Assembly (NCBI GenBank): GCA_012520615.1
Contig: JAAYNX010000113.1
Coordinates: 1-41,338 of the forward strand
From: Clostridiaceae bacterium
GTDB lineage: Bacteria; Bacillota; Clostridia; DSM-8532
DNA length: 41,338 nt
Reading direction: 5' to 3'
How positions within the stretch are numbered: position 1 is the stretch's first letter; each line of letters starts with the position of its first letter. Below the pieces are notes generated by a model. It saw only the letters and a program-made list of their open reading frames with translations, ran no database searches and was not told where the DNA came from. Below are positions 26,829-34,250 of the stretch, piece after piece. The position numbers were made by a program, and so were the translations under genes.

Positions 26829-27169
26829 GTGTACTGGATATGTTTAAGGAATTATTATCACAAAATTGGCTGGTAATACTTATTTTAGTTAGCGTTGCAG
26901 CATATATTGTTTACTTGTCTATAACCAAGCAATGGACGAAAGTTCGAGAGTTTGCATATCAAGTGATGTTATTAGCAGAAAGAACATTTGTGGATCAGGA
27001 CGGCAAAATGAAATTTGATTTTGTTGTCAGAATGGTATATAAGTATTTGCCCTCGTGGATAAAAATCTTCTTTTCCGAAGAGCAATTACGAAGATTAATT
27101 CAAGAATGGTATGATATTGCCAAAGACTTTTTAGATGATGGAATTGTTAATGATTCACAGACACATTGA
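26822..27169 (+). CDS. Small membrane protein resembling phage holin-associated proteins
   Basis: 115 aa with one N-terminal hydrophobic helix (WLVILILVSVAAYIVYLSI) and a charged cytoplasmic part. The segment FDFVVRMVYKYLPSWIKIFFSEEQL, followed by a C-terminal KDFLDDGIVNDS, resembles small proteins next to phage lysis genes in clostridia; this is recognition from memory. No endolysin, portal or tail gene adjoins it, so it is an orphan. GTG 26822 is the track start; ATG 26840 (MFKELLSQNW) is possible. The ribosome site is weak for both. Confidence 0.55.
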   Translation: MESVLDMFKELLSQNWLVILILVSVAAYIVYLSITKQWTKVREFAYQVMLLAERTFVDQDGKMKFDFVVRMVYKYLPSWIKIFFSEEQLRRLIQEWYDIAKDFLDDGIVNDSQTH

Positions 27170-27207
27170 AATTGTAATCAAAGCTTGTACATGTTAGAAT
27201 GACTATA

Positions 27208-27233
27208 TTAACATACATAATTAACATACATAA
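27208..27233 (+). repeat. Perfect 13-bp tandem repeat
   Basis: TTAACATACATAA occurs twice back to back (27208-27220 and 27221-27233), immediately before the ribosome site of the DUF1796 gene. It is a potential slippage site. Confidence 0.85.
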
Positions 27234-27245
27234 CAGGTGAAAAAA

Positions 27246-27875
27246 ATGAAATTTGATGAAGTGACTAGCTTGGGGTACAATTGTGAAGTTGGTTTTAGAA
27301 TTCAAGATTATTTTGGATTGATGGATTCATATCCTTATTCTTGGGCGTATTGTCTGGATAGAAAATTGTTTTTAGAAAGCCTTGATAATCTGGATGATAT
27401 ATTAACTGGAGATATTACATTAATGCCTAGTGGAATGTTTAGGTGTGAGAAGTATCAAATTTCTTTTCATGCATCAAAAGAAAAGGATGCACTATTTGTT
27501 GATGGAAAACCCAATGAAGAAGTAGTAAGACTTGAATTAGCTAGCTTAAAGAAGAAAATAAAACACTTAGTTGAAAAGTTCTATTCTTTGTTTCAAAGTG
27601 ATAAGAAATCATTATTTGTTATTAAGGTCAAACATAGCGAATCTGATGAAAATATAAAGTTTGTAAAAGACTTGTTTAAAAAAATTGATGAATATTATAA
27701 GTCGAAAAATTTTGTATTATTGGTTGTGTTTGAAGAAAAATATATTTCAAATGAATTATTATCACTCGAGTCAGATCGTTTAAAAATAAGAGGGGTAAAA
27801 GAATTTGCTGACGATAAACACACGGATACAACCGGTGATTTAGAAGGTTGGAAGAAGATATTTAGTGAACTTTGA
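27246..27875 (+). CDS. DUF1796 putative papain-like cysteine peptidase
   Basis: 209-aa protein starting MKFDEVTSLGYNCEVGFRIQDYFG, the signature of DUF1796, a family annotated as papain-like cysteine peptidase from fold prediction. The Cys of YNCEVGF is the candidate nucleophile, with PYSWAYC nearby. There is no signal peptide. ATG 27246 is favoured because AGGTGA lies at the right distance; the track uses GTG 27237. Its stop is followed immediately by the AbiEi remnant, which suggests it sits at a recombination joint. Its role is unknown; the patch looks acquired. Confidence 0.7.
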   Translation: MKFDEVTSLGYNCEVGFRIQDYFGLMDSYPYSWAYCLDRKLFLESLDNLDDILTGDITLMPSGMFRCEKYQISFHASKEKDALFVDGKPNEEVVRLELASLKKKIKHLVEKFYSLFQSDKKSLFVIKVKHSESDENIKFVKDLFKKIDEYYKSKNFVLLVVFEEKYISNELLSLESDRLKIRGVKEFADDKHTDTTGDLEGWKKIFSEL

Positions 27876-28251
27876 CCTGAAACAGCTTTGTTTCTTCATA
27901 ATCTGACTGATCGGGAACCCATACAGTATTCTATTACTGTAAAAACAGGATATAACCCTTCTAGGCTAAAAGCCGACGGAATTAAAGTATATACTATTTA
28001 AAAAAGAGCTATATAATCTTGGCTTAGCAGAAGTCAAAACACCATTTAATCATACTGTCCGCACATTTAACGTGGAGCAATACAATTTTTGATATCATTC
28101 GTAGTAGAAATACGATTGAATTTCAGTCTTTTCAAGATTCCTTAAAGCAATATACAAAGAGAAAAGAAAAAAATCTGAGATTATTGATGCAGTACGCACA
28201 GCAATTCCGTTAGATAAAATTTTAAATCAATATTTGGGGGTGCTCCTTTAA
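27876..28251 (+). pseudogene. Decayed AbiEi-type antitoxin gene
   Basis: Read across three frames, the region encodes the C-terminal half of an AbiEi-family type IV antitoxin/regulator: PETALFLHNLTDREPIQYS, TGYNPSRLKADGIKVYTI, KKELYNLGLAEVKTPF, DIIRSRNTIEFQSFQDSLKQ and LDKILNQYLGVLL. Frame breaks occur near 27999 (TAA), 28090 (TGA) and 28211 (TAG). The N-terminal winged-helix half is missing because the DUF1796 stop directly abuts the remnant. The last codon overlaps the toxin ATG (TAATG), the normal AbiE gene order. The family call is from memory of AbiEi sequences. Confidence 0.82.
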
Positions 28252-28367
28252 TGATAAGAACATCTCGACAATTAAAAGATTTAATACGAAATCTATCAAA
28301 AAATAATATATCCGACGCACAAGTCCTAATGCGAAATTATTTGATGGAGCGGCTGTTAACAGGATAA
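28251..28367 (+). pseudogene. Truncated AbiEii-type nucleotidyltransferase toxin
   Basis: A 38-codon stub starts MIRTSRQLKDLIRNLSKNN and continues DAQVLMRNYLMER before TAA. This is the N-terminus of the AbiEii nucleotidyltransferase family. The catalytic region is absent and I could not find it in any frame up to the tRNA gene. It overlaps the antitoxin remnant by one base. It is too short for the ORF track. Confidence 0.78.
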
Positions 28368-28475
28368 ATCATAAATGCTATATTCGTATTACCAATCTCC
28401 ACATGTAGTTTAGCGATAATGGAGTAAAAGTGTGTTCGGGTGTACTTATAGGGTTTATCATCTTAAATCCCAAAG

Positions 28476-28505
28476 CAAAAGGATTTGAAAACTCAAATCC
28501 TTTTG
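28476..28505 (-). terminator. Terminator of the tRNA-Pro transcript
   Basis: CAAAAGGATTTGA and TCAAATCCTTTTG are perfect 13-bp arms around AAAC, just past the tRNA 3' end. On the minus strand the stem closes in a T-rich segment. Confidence 0.8.
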
Positions 28506-28512
28506 TTATAGG

Positions 28513-28588
28513 TGGTCGGAGTGAGAAGACTTGAACTTCCGGCCTCTTGGTCCCGAACCAAGCGCGCTACCAACTGCGCTACACCCCG
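28513..28588 (-). tRNA. tRNA-Pro(CGG)
   Basis: On the minus strand the sequence starts CGGGGTGTAGCGCAG. It has a complete cloverleaf: acceptor CGGGGTG/CACTCCG, anticodon stem CTTGG/CCAAG with loop TTCGGGA (anticodon CGG), and T-loop TTCAAGT. The discriminator is A and CCA is encoded (28513-28515). The gene is an obstacle to the 65-aa ORF the track draws across it. The ybaK-like gene for editing mischarged tRNA-Pro lies divergently nearby. Confidence 0.97.
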
Positions 28589-28854
28589 ACGAACAAAGAT
28601 TATTATAAATCAATTTTCTATAAAACACAAGTATAGAAGAACGTTATTTTCGCGGCAAGTCGCCGCTCACCGTTATAGCCATATTTTTTGCGTAGTGTTA
28701 TTTAGATGAGGATTATTTATGGCTATTATATAGTTCTCTTCATTTATTTAATTTGATTATTAGTTTTTTATTTTAGTCAGGACAGACAAACCTTAATGTG
28801 CTTGTAAATTACCGGAGAAAAAGCTAAAATTGTTTTAATAAGAGAGGAAGATAA

Positions 28855-29337
28855 TTGAAGATGAAAATTTGCAATAAAGAATATGAGGATAAATTGAAAC
28901 AGTATATTGATAGAAACGGTGTTTCGGCAAAGCATTATATATTTGATGAAACATGCCACTCCGTGCAGGAAGCAGCCTCAGCGGCAAATGCTTCTCCTGA
29001 AAAGTTTATAAAGAGTATATGTATGTTAAAACCTGATGGTGAACTTGTAGTTGCTATTGTAAAAGGAGAAGACAGAGCAAGCACATCCAGAGTAGCCAAA
29101 GCACTAGGTGTTGATGAAGCAAAAATAGCATCACCCGAAGAAATACTGGAGAAAACAGGCTATATATGCGGGGGCGTGCCAGCTTTTGGCTATGATGCAG
29201 TGTATTTGATTGATCCTAAAGTAATGGATATGGACATGATTTTTACTGGAGGTGGGTCACCCTATTCGCTTTTGGAGATATCCGCAAAGGAGATGTATCG
29301 GCTGAATAATGGGCAAGTGGTAAGGATAAGAAGATAA
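28855..29337 (+). CDS. YbaK/EbsC family aminoacyl-tRNA deacylase
   Basis: 160-aa trans-editing protein of the YbaK/ProRS-INS superfamily. Members hydrolyse mischarged tRNAs, notably Cys-tRNA-Pro or Ala-tRNA-Pro. The catalytic Lys context is KFIKSICML, and SRVAKALGVDEAKIASPEE and GYICGGVPAFGYD are family motifs. TTG 28855 is favoured over ATG 28861 by distance to AGAGGA. The tRNA-Pro gene 266 bp away on the other strand makes proline editing attractive, but substrate is not shown. The 28589-28854 gap holds nothing I can support. Confidence 0.9.
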   Translation: MKMKICNKEYEDKLKQYIDRNGVSAKHYIFDETCHSVQEAASAANASPEKFIKSICMLKPDGELVVAIVKGEDRASTSRVAKALGVDEAKIASPEEILEKTGYICGGVPAFGYDAVYLIDPKVMDMDMIFTGGGSPYSLLEISAKEMYRLNNGQVVRIRR

Positions 29338-29344
29338 ATATTTC

Positions 29345-29381
29345 TATGCTTCAGTAGAGCAATAACTCAAACTGAAGCATA
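29345..29381. terminator. Hairpin between convergent ybaK-like and lexA genes
   Basis: TATGCTTCAGT and ACTGAAGCATA are 11-bp arms around a 15-base loop, between converging genes. There is no good T-run on either strand. Confidence 0.5.
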
Positions 29382-29451
29382 AAAAATCTATTTATTAAAA
29401 AAACTTTTCTTTAGCACTAATATGGGGCTTCAAAAAGATTTTATGTACATA

Positions 29452-30078
29452 TTAATATTTTCTAAAAAGTCCTATAACCTTACCTAAAATATTTAGCTCA
29501 TTTACTATAATAGGCTCATAATCAGGATTTTCGGGCTGAAGACGATAGTATCCTTTTTCTTTGTAAAAGGTTTTCACAGTTGCTTCATCCTCGATTAGAG
29601 CCACAACCATGTCACCGTTATTTGCAGTACTTTGCTGCTTAACTAGAATATAATCACCTTCTAAAATACCGGCATTTATCATGCTGTCACCTTTTACTTT
29701 AAGCATGAAAGTAGTCGAGTTTTCTAAATATCGAACAGGTATTGGAAAAGTCTCTTCGATATTTTCAACGGCAAGTATAGGGGCACCAGCAGTTATTTTA
29801 CCTATAACGGGTATATTATCTATTTCCTGATTAGCCACATAACCTTCGAGATTTTTCCCTGATTCATCAAGAACTTTAAGTGCTCTGGGCTTCGTAGCAT
29901 CTTTAATTATTAAGCCTTCTTCCTCAAGCTTCTTAAGGTAAGCATGTACTGTTGAGGTTGATCTGAATCCAACTGCCTGGCAAATCTCTCGAACTGATGG
30001 GGGAAAGCCCTTTTCTACAAGGTAACGATTAACAAAGTCAAGTATCTTTTTTTGCTTATCAAGATTGCGATGTCTCAT
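29452..30078 (-). CDS. lexA: SOS repressor LexA
   Basis: Represses DNA-damage genes and cleaves itself when RecA is activated. The N-terminal winged helix has PPSVREICQAVGFRSTSTVHAYL. The Ala-Gly cleavage site is in KITAGAPI, the catalytic Ser in KGDSMINAGI and the catalytic Lys in EDEATVKTFY. The length is 208 aa. ACGGAGGAT precedes the ATG. A perfect minus-strand promoter and SOS boxes upstream show autoregulation. The divergent neighbour is a yneA-like gene, as in Bacillus. Confidence 0.98.
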   Translation of the reverse strand: MRHRNLDKQKKILDFVNRYLVEKGFPPSVREICQAVGFRSTSTVHAYLKKLEEEGLIIKDATKPRALKVLDESGKNLEGYVANQEIDNIPVIGKITAGAPILAVENIEETFPIPVRYLENSTTFMLKVKGDSMINAGILEGDYILVKQQSTANNGDMVVALIEDEATVKTFYKEKGYYRLQPENPDYEPIIVNELNILGKVIGLFRKY

Positions 30079-30145
30079 CTCAACATCCTCCGTGTGATTA
30101 CTTTACTTCCTAATTTCAATTAAGAAAAAAGCACTTTATAAAATA

Positions 30146-30174
30146 ATTATATCTTTATGAATAATAATTGTCAA
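30146..30174 (-). promoter_or_regulatory. lexA promoter
   Basis: On the minus strand TTGACA (30169-30174) and TATAAT (30146-30151) are perfect and 17 bp apart. SOS box A overlaps the -35 box. Confidence 0.9.
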
Positions 30175-30184
30175 ACAAATGTTC
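30173..30184. promoter_or_regulatory. SOS box A (lexA side)
   Basis: AAACAAATGTTC matches the Gram-positive LexA box GAAC-N4-GTTC except for the first base. It overlaps the lexA -35 box. Confidence 0.75.
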
Positions 30185-30192
30185 GATATTAC

Positions 30193-30221
30193 TTGACAGG
30201 AGAACACCTGTTCGCTATAAT
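30193..30221 (+). promoter_or_regulatory. yneA-like gene promoter
   Basis: TTGACA (30193-30198) and TATAAT (30216-30221) are perfect with a 17-bp spacer. SOS box B fills most of the spacer, so LexA binding should block polymerase completely. Confidence 0.93.
30202..30213. promoter_or_regulatory. SOS box B
   Basis: GAACACCTGTTC is a perfect GAAC-N4-GTTC LexA box inside the spacer of the yneA-like promoter. Confidence 0.93.
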
Positions 30222-30231
30222 TATTATAAGA

Positions 30232-30243
30232 GAACAAACGTTC
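30232..30243. promoter_or_regulatory. SOS box C
   Basis: GAACAAACGTTC is a perfect GAAC-N4-GTTC LexA box between the -10 and the ribosome site of the yneA-like gene. Confidence 0.93.
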
Positions 30244-30257
30244 TGGAGGTAGGTAAT

Positions 30258-30542
30258 ATGAAAAAAAGATATAGATTAAAAAATAAAAGACGTTTTGCCG
30301 CATTTTTAGTGATTTTTATTTCGATTTCTGTTTTTACCGGAATGATTGTTAGTGCTGGTGCTTCCTCACGTGTTAAGGATGAACACGAAATTATAAAAGT
30401 AAAAAGCGGTGATTCGCTTTGGGAAATAGCACTGGCTAATTCTGATAATAAGGATATTAGAGAGTATATTTATGATATTAAAGAGCTAAACCACCTTGAT
30501 TCAGATGTAATTTATGCGGGGCAAATACTTATGCTTCCATAG
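30258..30542 (+). CDS. yneA: YneA-like SOS-induced cell division inhibitor (LysM)
   Basis: 94-aa protein with a basic N-terminus, one membrane helix (FLVIFISISVFTGMIVSAG) and a C-terminal LysM domain (IIKVKSGDSLWEIA to VIYAGQILMLP). This matches YneA of Bacillus, which delays division after DNA damage. The start is ATG 30258 with GGAGGT upstream; the track start at 30168 lies upstream of the promoter, by lexA's -35. Divergence from lexA and three LexA boxes support the role. Without neighbours it would be only a small LysM protein. Confidence 0.9.
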   Translation: MKKRYRLKNKRRFAAFLVIFISISVFTGMIVSAGASSRVKDEHEIIKVKSGDSLWEIALANSDNKDIREYIYDIKELNHLDSDVIYAGQILMLP

Positions 30543-30645
30543 ATTCATTATATATGGCAAATATATATGATATATTATAGCGCAATATGTTTTTATACTG
30601 CTGCCTGTGGTAGAATTATAATATATAGAAAAACGAGGTGAGGGT

Positions 30646-31080
30646 ATGCAGGTAAAACAGGTATCGGTTTTTTTAGAAAACAAATCCGGAAGATTAGCCG
30701 AGGTAACAAGGGTTTTAGGTAGCAGGAATATTGATATTAATGCATTATCTATTGCAGATACAACGGAATTTGGTATATTAAGACTTATAGTCAATAATCC
30801 GGACACTGCTGTTGAAGTATTAAAAGAGCATGGTTTTACAGTGGGAATAACAGAAGTTATAGCCATTTGTGTAGATAATAAACCCGGAGGGCTTTCAATT
30901 GCTTTAAATCACCTTGAAGAGAATAATATCGGAATTGAATACATGTATTCTTATATAGGCAATACAGGGGACGGTAAGGCTATAATAATTATCAGAGTTG
31001 AAGAAACCCAAAAAGCTGTCGACGTCTTAAAGGGCAATAAAGTGGATATTATGCCTATTGATAAAATATACTGTCTATAA
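30646..31080 (+). CDS. Tandem ACT-domain protein
   Basis: 144 aa made of two ACT domains (VKQVSVFLENKSGRLAEVTRVLGSRNI; ICVDNKPGGLSIALNHLEENNI) with no enzyme domain. ACT domains bind amino acids and usually act allosterically. Proteins of this type often lie beside phenylacetate-CoA ligase and indolepyruvate oxidoreductase genes in anaerobes; here the paaK gene is 15 kb away. Ligand and partner are not known. A GAGGTGAGGG site precedes ATG 30646. TATAAT occurs at 30617-30622 without a good -35. Confidence 0.88.
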   Translation: MQVKQVSVFLENKSGRLAEVTRVLGSRNIDINALSIADTTEFGILRLIVNNPDTAVEVLKEHGFTVGITEVIAICVDNKPGGLSIALNHLEENNIGIEYMYSYIGNTGDGKAIIIIRVEETQKAVDVLKGNKVDIMPIDKIYCL

Positions 31081-31109
31081 ACAATAAAATATACTTTTAC
31101 AAAGAAGAA

Positions 31110-31141
31110 GCGGCGCAAGACCATATATGGCCATGTGCCGC
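31110..31141 (+). terminator. Hairpin after the ACT gene
   Basis: GCGGCGCA (31110-31117) pairs with TGTGCCGC (31134-31141), one wobble, enclosing the palindrome CCATATATGG. No T-run follows, so termination is only probable. Confidence 0.5.
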
Positions 31142-31336
31142 ATTGTCATGGACTAAAAGAATTATTAATTTAAATTCTATAAAGATCTTGGTTATTTATG
31201 CTTCATCTGTTGGTAATAAGGAATTATAAGGTTATAAAAAATCTTGTTATGCTATTTGGTGCAACGTTTATTTACAGCTAGGATGAAAGGAGAAAGTTGA
31301 CTTAGCATACATCTCGCAGGCAACTTAAAAAGAAGG

Positions 31337-32440
31337 ATGCGCAAGATTCCTATAGAATATGTCATACCAGGGCAAATATTGCATAAGCCTATATTTGATT
31401 TTTTAGGAAATACCGTAATAGAAAAGAATACGGTGCTAGACGAGAACACTATTCTTAAACTCAAGAAATTGGGCATCAGTACTGTTCATATATTGGACAG
31501 GTACTCGCATCAAGAGTTGCGAGATATCATTAAGCCTAAACTGGTGAAGAGATTCAAAGACACCGATTCAAAACTTATTAATATATCAACTAACAAAGAA
31601 ATCGCTACTGATAAAACAGGATATCGAAAATCTATACACCAATGTATAGAAAACTATGAGTCATTTATAAACGAAATAATAGATGACTCAATTCATAATA
31701 TTGACATCATAAATAATTTGATGACTGTATCTGCTTATGACGACAGCACTTTTATTCATAGTATTAATGTTATGCTTTTATCATTGGTTGTAGCAAATAG
31801 GCTTGATCTTAGTAAGTCAGAAATAAAGAAGATAGCCTTAAGCTGCTTATTGCATGATATCGGAAAAGTATATATTCCATTGAGTATTATAAATAAAACA
31901 GAAAAGCTCGAGGTTGAAGAATTTAATATTATTAAGAGCCATCCTCTTAAAGGCTATGAATTTTTAAGAGATTGTACAAATCTAGGCCCAACTGAAAGAA
32001 TTGCATGCTTAACCCACCATGAAAAATGGGATGGAACAGGTTATCCTTTTAATAAAAGAGGAGAAGAAATACCCTTATACGGCCGTATATGCTGCTTGTG
32101 CGACGTCTTTGATGCATTAACCTCTGACAGAGCTTATCGAAGGGGCGTCAAGCCTAATGAAGCCATGGAATACATTATGGGTAACGGTAACATTCTTTTT
32201 GACTATGAATTAGTTAAAATATTCACAGAAGCTGTTAACATTTACCCAATTGGTACCATGGTTCTTTTATCCAATGGATTTGAAGGAATAGTCGAAAGTT
32301 TAGGTGAGTATAATATGCGGCCAGCCATAACCATTTACTATGAAAACGGAGAAAAAGTAAAACCATATACATTGGATCTTCAAACATCACTAAATATAGT
32401 GATAAAAGATATTATTTATAAATTCTCCAGTGAAGAATAA
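31337..32440 (+). CDS. HD-GYP domain protein (putative c-di-GMP phosphodiesterase)
   Basis: 367-aa cytoplasmic protein. An N-terminal region (MRKIPIEYVIPGQILHKPIFD) of the kind that often precedes HD-GYP domains is followed by the HD-GYP itself: LLHDIGKVYIP, THHEKWDGTGYPFNKRGEEIP and DVFDALTSDRAYRRG. These are the metal-binding HD and GYP motifs that hydrolyse cyclic di-GMP. A ~70-residue C-terminal tail follows. No receiver or membrane helix is present. ATG 31337 is the only sensible start, but AGAAGG touches it, so initiation may be weak. The 256-bp gap upstream holds only the 31110 hairpin. Confidence 0.92.
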   Translation: MRKIPIEYVIPGQILHKPIFDFLGNTVIEKNTVLDENTILKLKKLGISTVHILDRYSHQELRDIIKPKLVKRFKDTDSKLINISTNKEIATDKTGYRKSIHQCIENYESFINEIIDDSIHNIDIINNLMTVSAYDDSTFIHSINVMLLSLVVANRLDLSKSEIKKIALSCLLHDIGKVYIPLSIINKTEKLEVEEFNIIKSHPLKGYEFLRDCTNLGPTERIACLTHHEKWDGTGYPFNKRGEEIPLYGRICCLCDVFDALTSDRAYRRGVKPNEAMEYIMGNGNILFDYELVKIFTEAVNIYPIGTMVLLSNGFEGIVESLGEYNMRPAITIYYENGEKVKPYTLDLQTSLNIVIKDIIYKFSSEE

Positions 32441-32495
32441 ATGTCTATGGCACCGCAGCGCTATCTTAGATAGCTTGAATGGTGATTTCCAATGG

Positions 32496-34100
32496 CTAGT
32501 CTTCAGATAAAATATCGCGGAGGGCAAGCCCTTTATTTCTATCCAAAGCCCACTGTATGGACCATTCATTTTCAAACAGCAACACAAAGTTGTCATGATT
32601 ATCTTTAACTATCATAGTTGTTGATGTAATGTTCAAATCATTGGGTTTACCCGAAATTTCTGCAATCCAGCGAGCATGTCGATGATTTAGGTATGTCAAT
32701 TTTATGTCAACGCCATATTCATTCTTTAGTCTATATTCTAAAACTTCAAATTGCAAAACGCCCACAGCGCCGATAATAAACTCCTCGACTCCGATGTCTG
32801 GCTGTTTATATACCTGTATAGCACCTTCCTCTGACAACTGAGTTATTCCCTTTAAAAACTGTTTTCTCTTCATTGTATCCTTAGCGGCTACTCTGGCAAA
32901 GTGTTCAGCGGGGAAGGCGGGTATTCCTTTGAATGTAAGATTGCTATTCGTGCTTAAAGCATCACCTATGCTAAATATTCCGGGATCAAAAAGCCCCACA
33001 ATGTCCCCGGGATAAGCAGAATCAATTACTTCCCGATCCTGCGCCATAAAATGCTGTGGCTGAGCAAGACGAATGGGTTTACCGGTTTTACTGTGAATAA
33101 CCTGCATGCCCCGTTCAAAAACACCTGAGCATACACGCATAAACGCTAATCTATCTCTATGGTTAGGGTTCATATTTGCTTGTATCTTAAAAATAAAACC
33201 AGTGAAATCATCTTTTAAAGGATCAATAATTTTGTCCCCAAATACTTGATCTCCGGGTGGAGGTGACATATTTAAGAATTCTTCCAAGAATAGCTCTACA
33301 CCAAAATTGGTCATTGCACTACCAAAAAAGATTGGTGTTAATTCTCCTTTTAATACCTTTTTTAGATCAAAGCTATCACCGGCAATATCCAAAAGTTCAA
33401 TATCATCAACTAGCTTGGAGTAGTAGGGTTCTCCTAAAAGCTCCTTGAAAATAGGGTCATCAACACTACCTTTATTTGAATTAATAATTGTCTGGCCATG
33501 TTTTTTATCATTGGTAAAAAGTGCGATTTGCCGAAGTACTCTGTTGTATACTCCTTTAAAATCACCATCTGTACCTATGGGCCAATTCATTGGATAAGAA
33601 CGTATACCAAGAACATCTTCAAGTTCCTGCATCAAACTAAATGTATCTTTACTTGCTCTGTCCATTTTATTAATGAAAGTAAAGATTGGTATTCCCCTCA
33701 TCTTACAGACTTGAAACAGTTTTATTGTCTGTGCTTCAACACCTTTTGCTCCATCAATGAGCATTACGGCGCTATCTGCGGCAACCAGTGTTCTATATGT
33801 GTCTTCACTAAAATCCTGGTGACCAGGAGTGTCTAGTATATTTATGCAGAAATTTTTATATTCAAACTGCATAACGCTGGAGGTTACAGAGATACCACGC
33901 TGCTTTTCTATTTCCATCCAGTCTGAAACAGCGTGACGGGATGCCTTTCTAGCCTTGACTGACCCTGCCATATGAATGGCTCCACCGTATAGCAAGAGCT
34001 TTTCTGTCAATGTGGTTTTTCCTGCGTCAGGGTGCGATATAATTGCAAAAGTTCTTCTACGTTCAATTTCATTATTTAATGCGTCTTTTCCTTTGCTCAC
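32496..34100 (-). CDS. prfC: Peptide chain release factor 3
   Basis: Translational GTPase that recycles RF1/RF2 from the ribosome. The G1 motif is SHPDAGKTTLTEKLL, G3 is DTPGHQDF and G4 NKMDR, followed by RF3-specific domains. The start is GTG at 34100 (MSKGKDALNNEIERRR), 534 aa, close to the family size. The track start at 34169 is the TTG of the promoter's -35 box. A GGGGA segment precedes the GTG. It is convergent with the HD-GYP gene, with 55 bp between. Confidence 0.96.
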   Translation of the reverse strand: MSKGKDALNNEIERRRTFAIISHPDAGKTTLTEKLLLYGGAIHMAGSVKARKASRHAVSDWMEIEKQRGISVTSSVMQFEYKNFCINILDTPGHQDFSEDTYRTLVAADSAVMLIDGAKGVEAQTIKLFQVCKMRGIPIFTFINKMDRASKDTFSLMQELEDVLGIRSYPMNWPIGTDGDFKGVYNRVLRQIALFTNDKKHGQTIINSNKGSVDDPIFKELLGEPYYSKLVDDIELLDIAGDSFDLKKVLKGELTPIFFGSAMTNFGVELFLEEFLNMSPPPGDQVFGDKIIDPLKDDFTGFIFKIQANMNPNHRDRLAFMRVCSGVFERGMQVIHSKTGKPIRLAQPQHFMAQDREVIDSAYPGDIVGLFDPGIFSIGDALSTNSNLTFKGIPAFPAEHFARVAAKDTMKRKQFLKGITQLSEEGAIQVYKQPDIGVEEFIIGAVGVLQFEVLEYRLKNEYGVDIKLTYLNHRHARWIAEISGKPNDLNITSTTMIVKDNHDNFVLLFENEWSIQWALDRNKGLALRDILSED

Positions 34101-34140
34101 TGTTGTTCCCCATTCCAAATAATTTAGAAATACAGAATAT

Positions 34141-34169
34141 ATAATATGGTTTTTGAAACCTTTAGTCAA
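34141..34169 (-). promoter_or_regulatory. prfC promoter
   Basis: On the minus strand TTGACT (34164-34169) and TATTAT (34141-34146) are 17 bp apart, about 40 bp before the chosen GTG start. Confidence 0.78.
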
Positions 34170-34250
34170 GGAATATAGTTGAAAAAGGTATTCATCGATA
34201 TTAATTCATGATATATTGAATATAATTACAAAAAAATAAGGGGTAATACT

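Noticed and set aside
28512-28709. 65-aa plus-strand ORF
   Set aside because: It reads antisense through tRNA-Pro(CGG) and has no coding signal.
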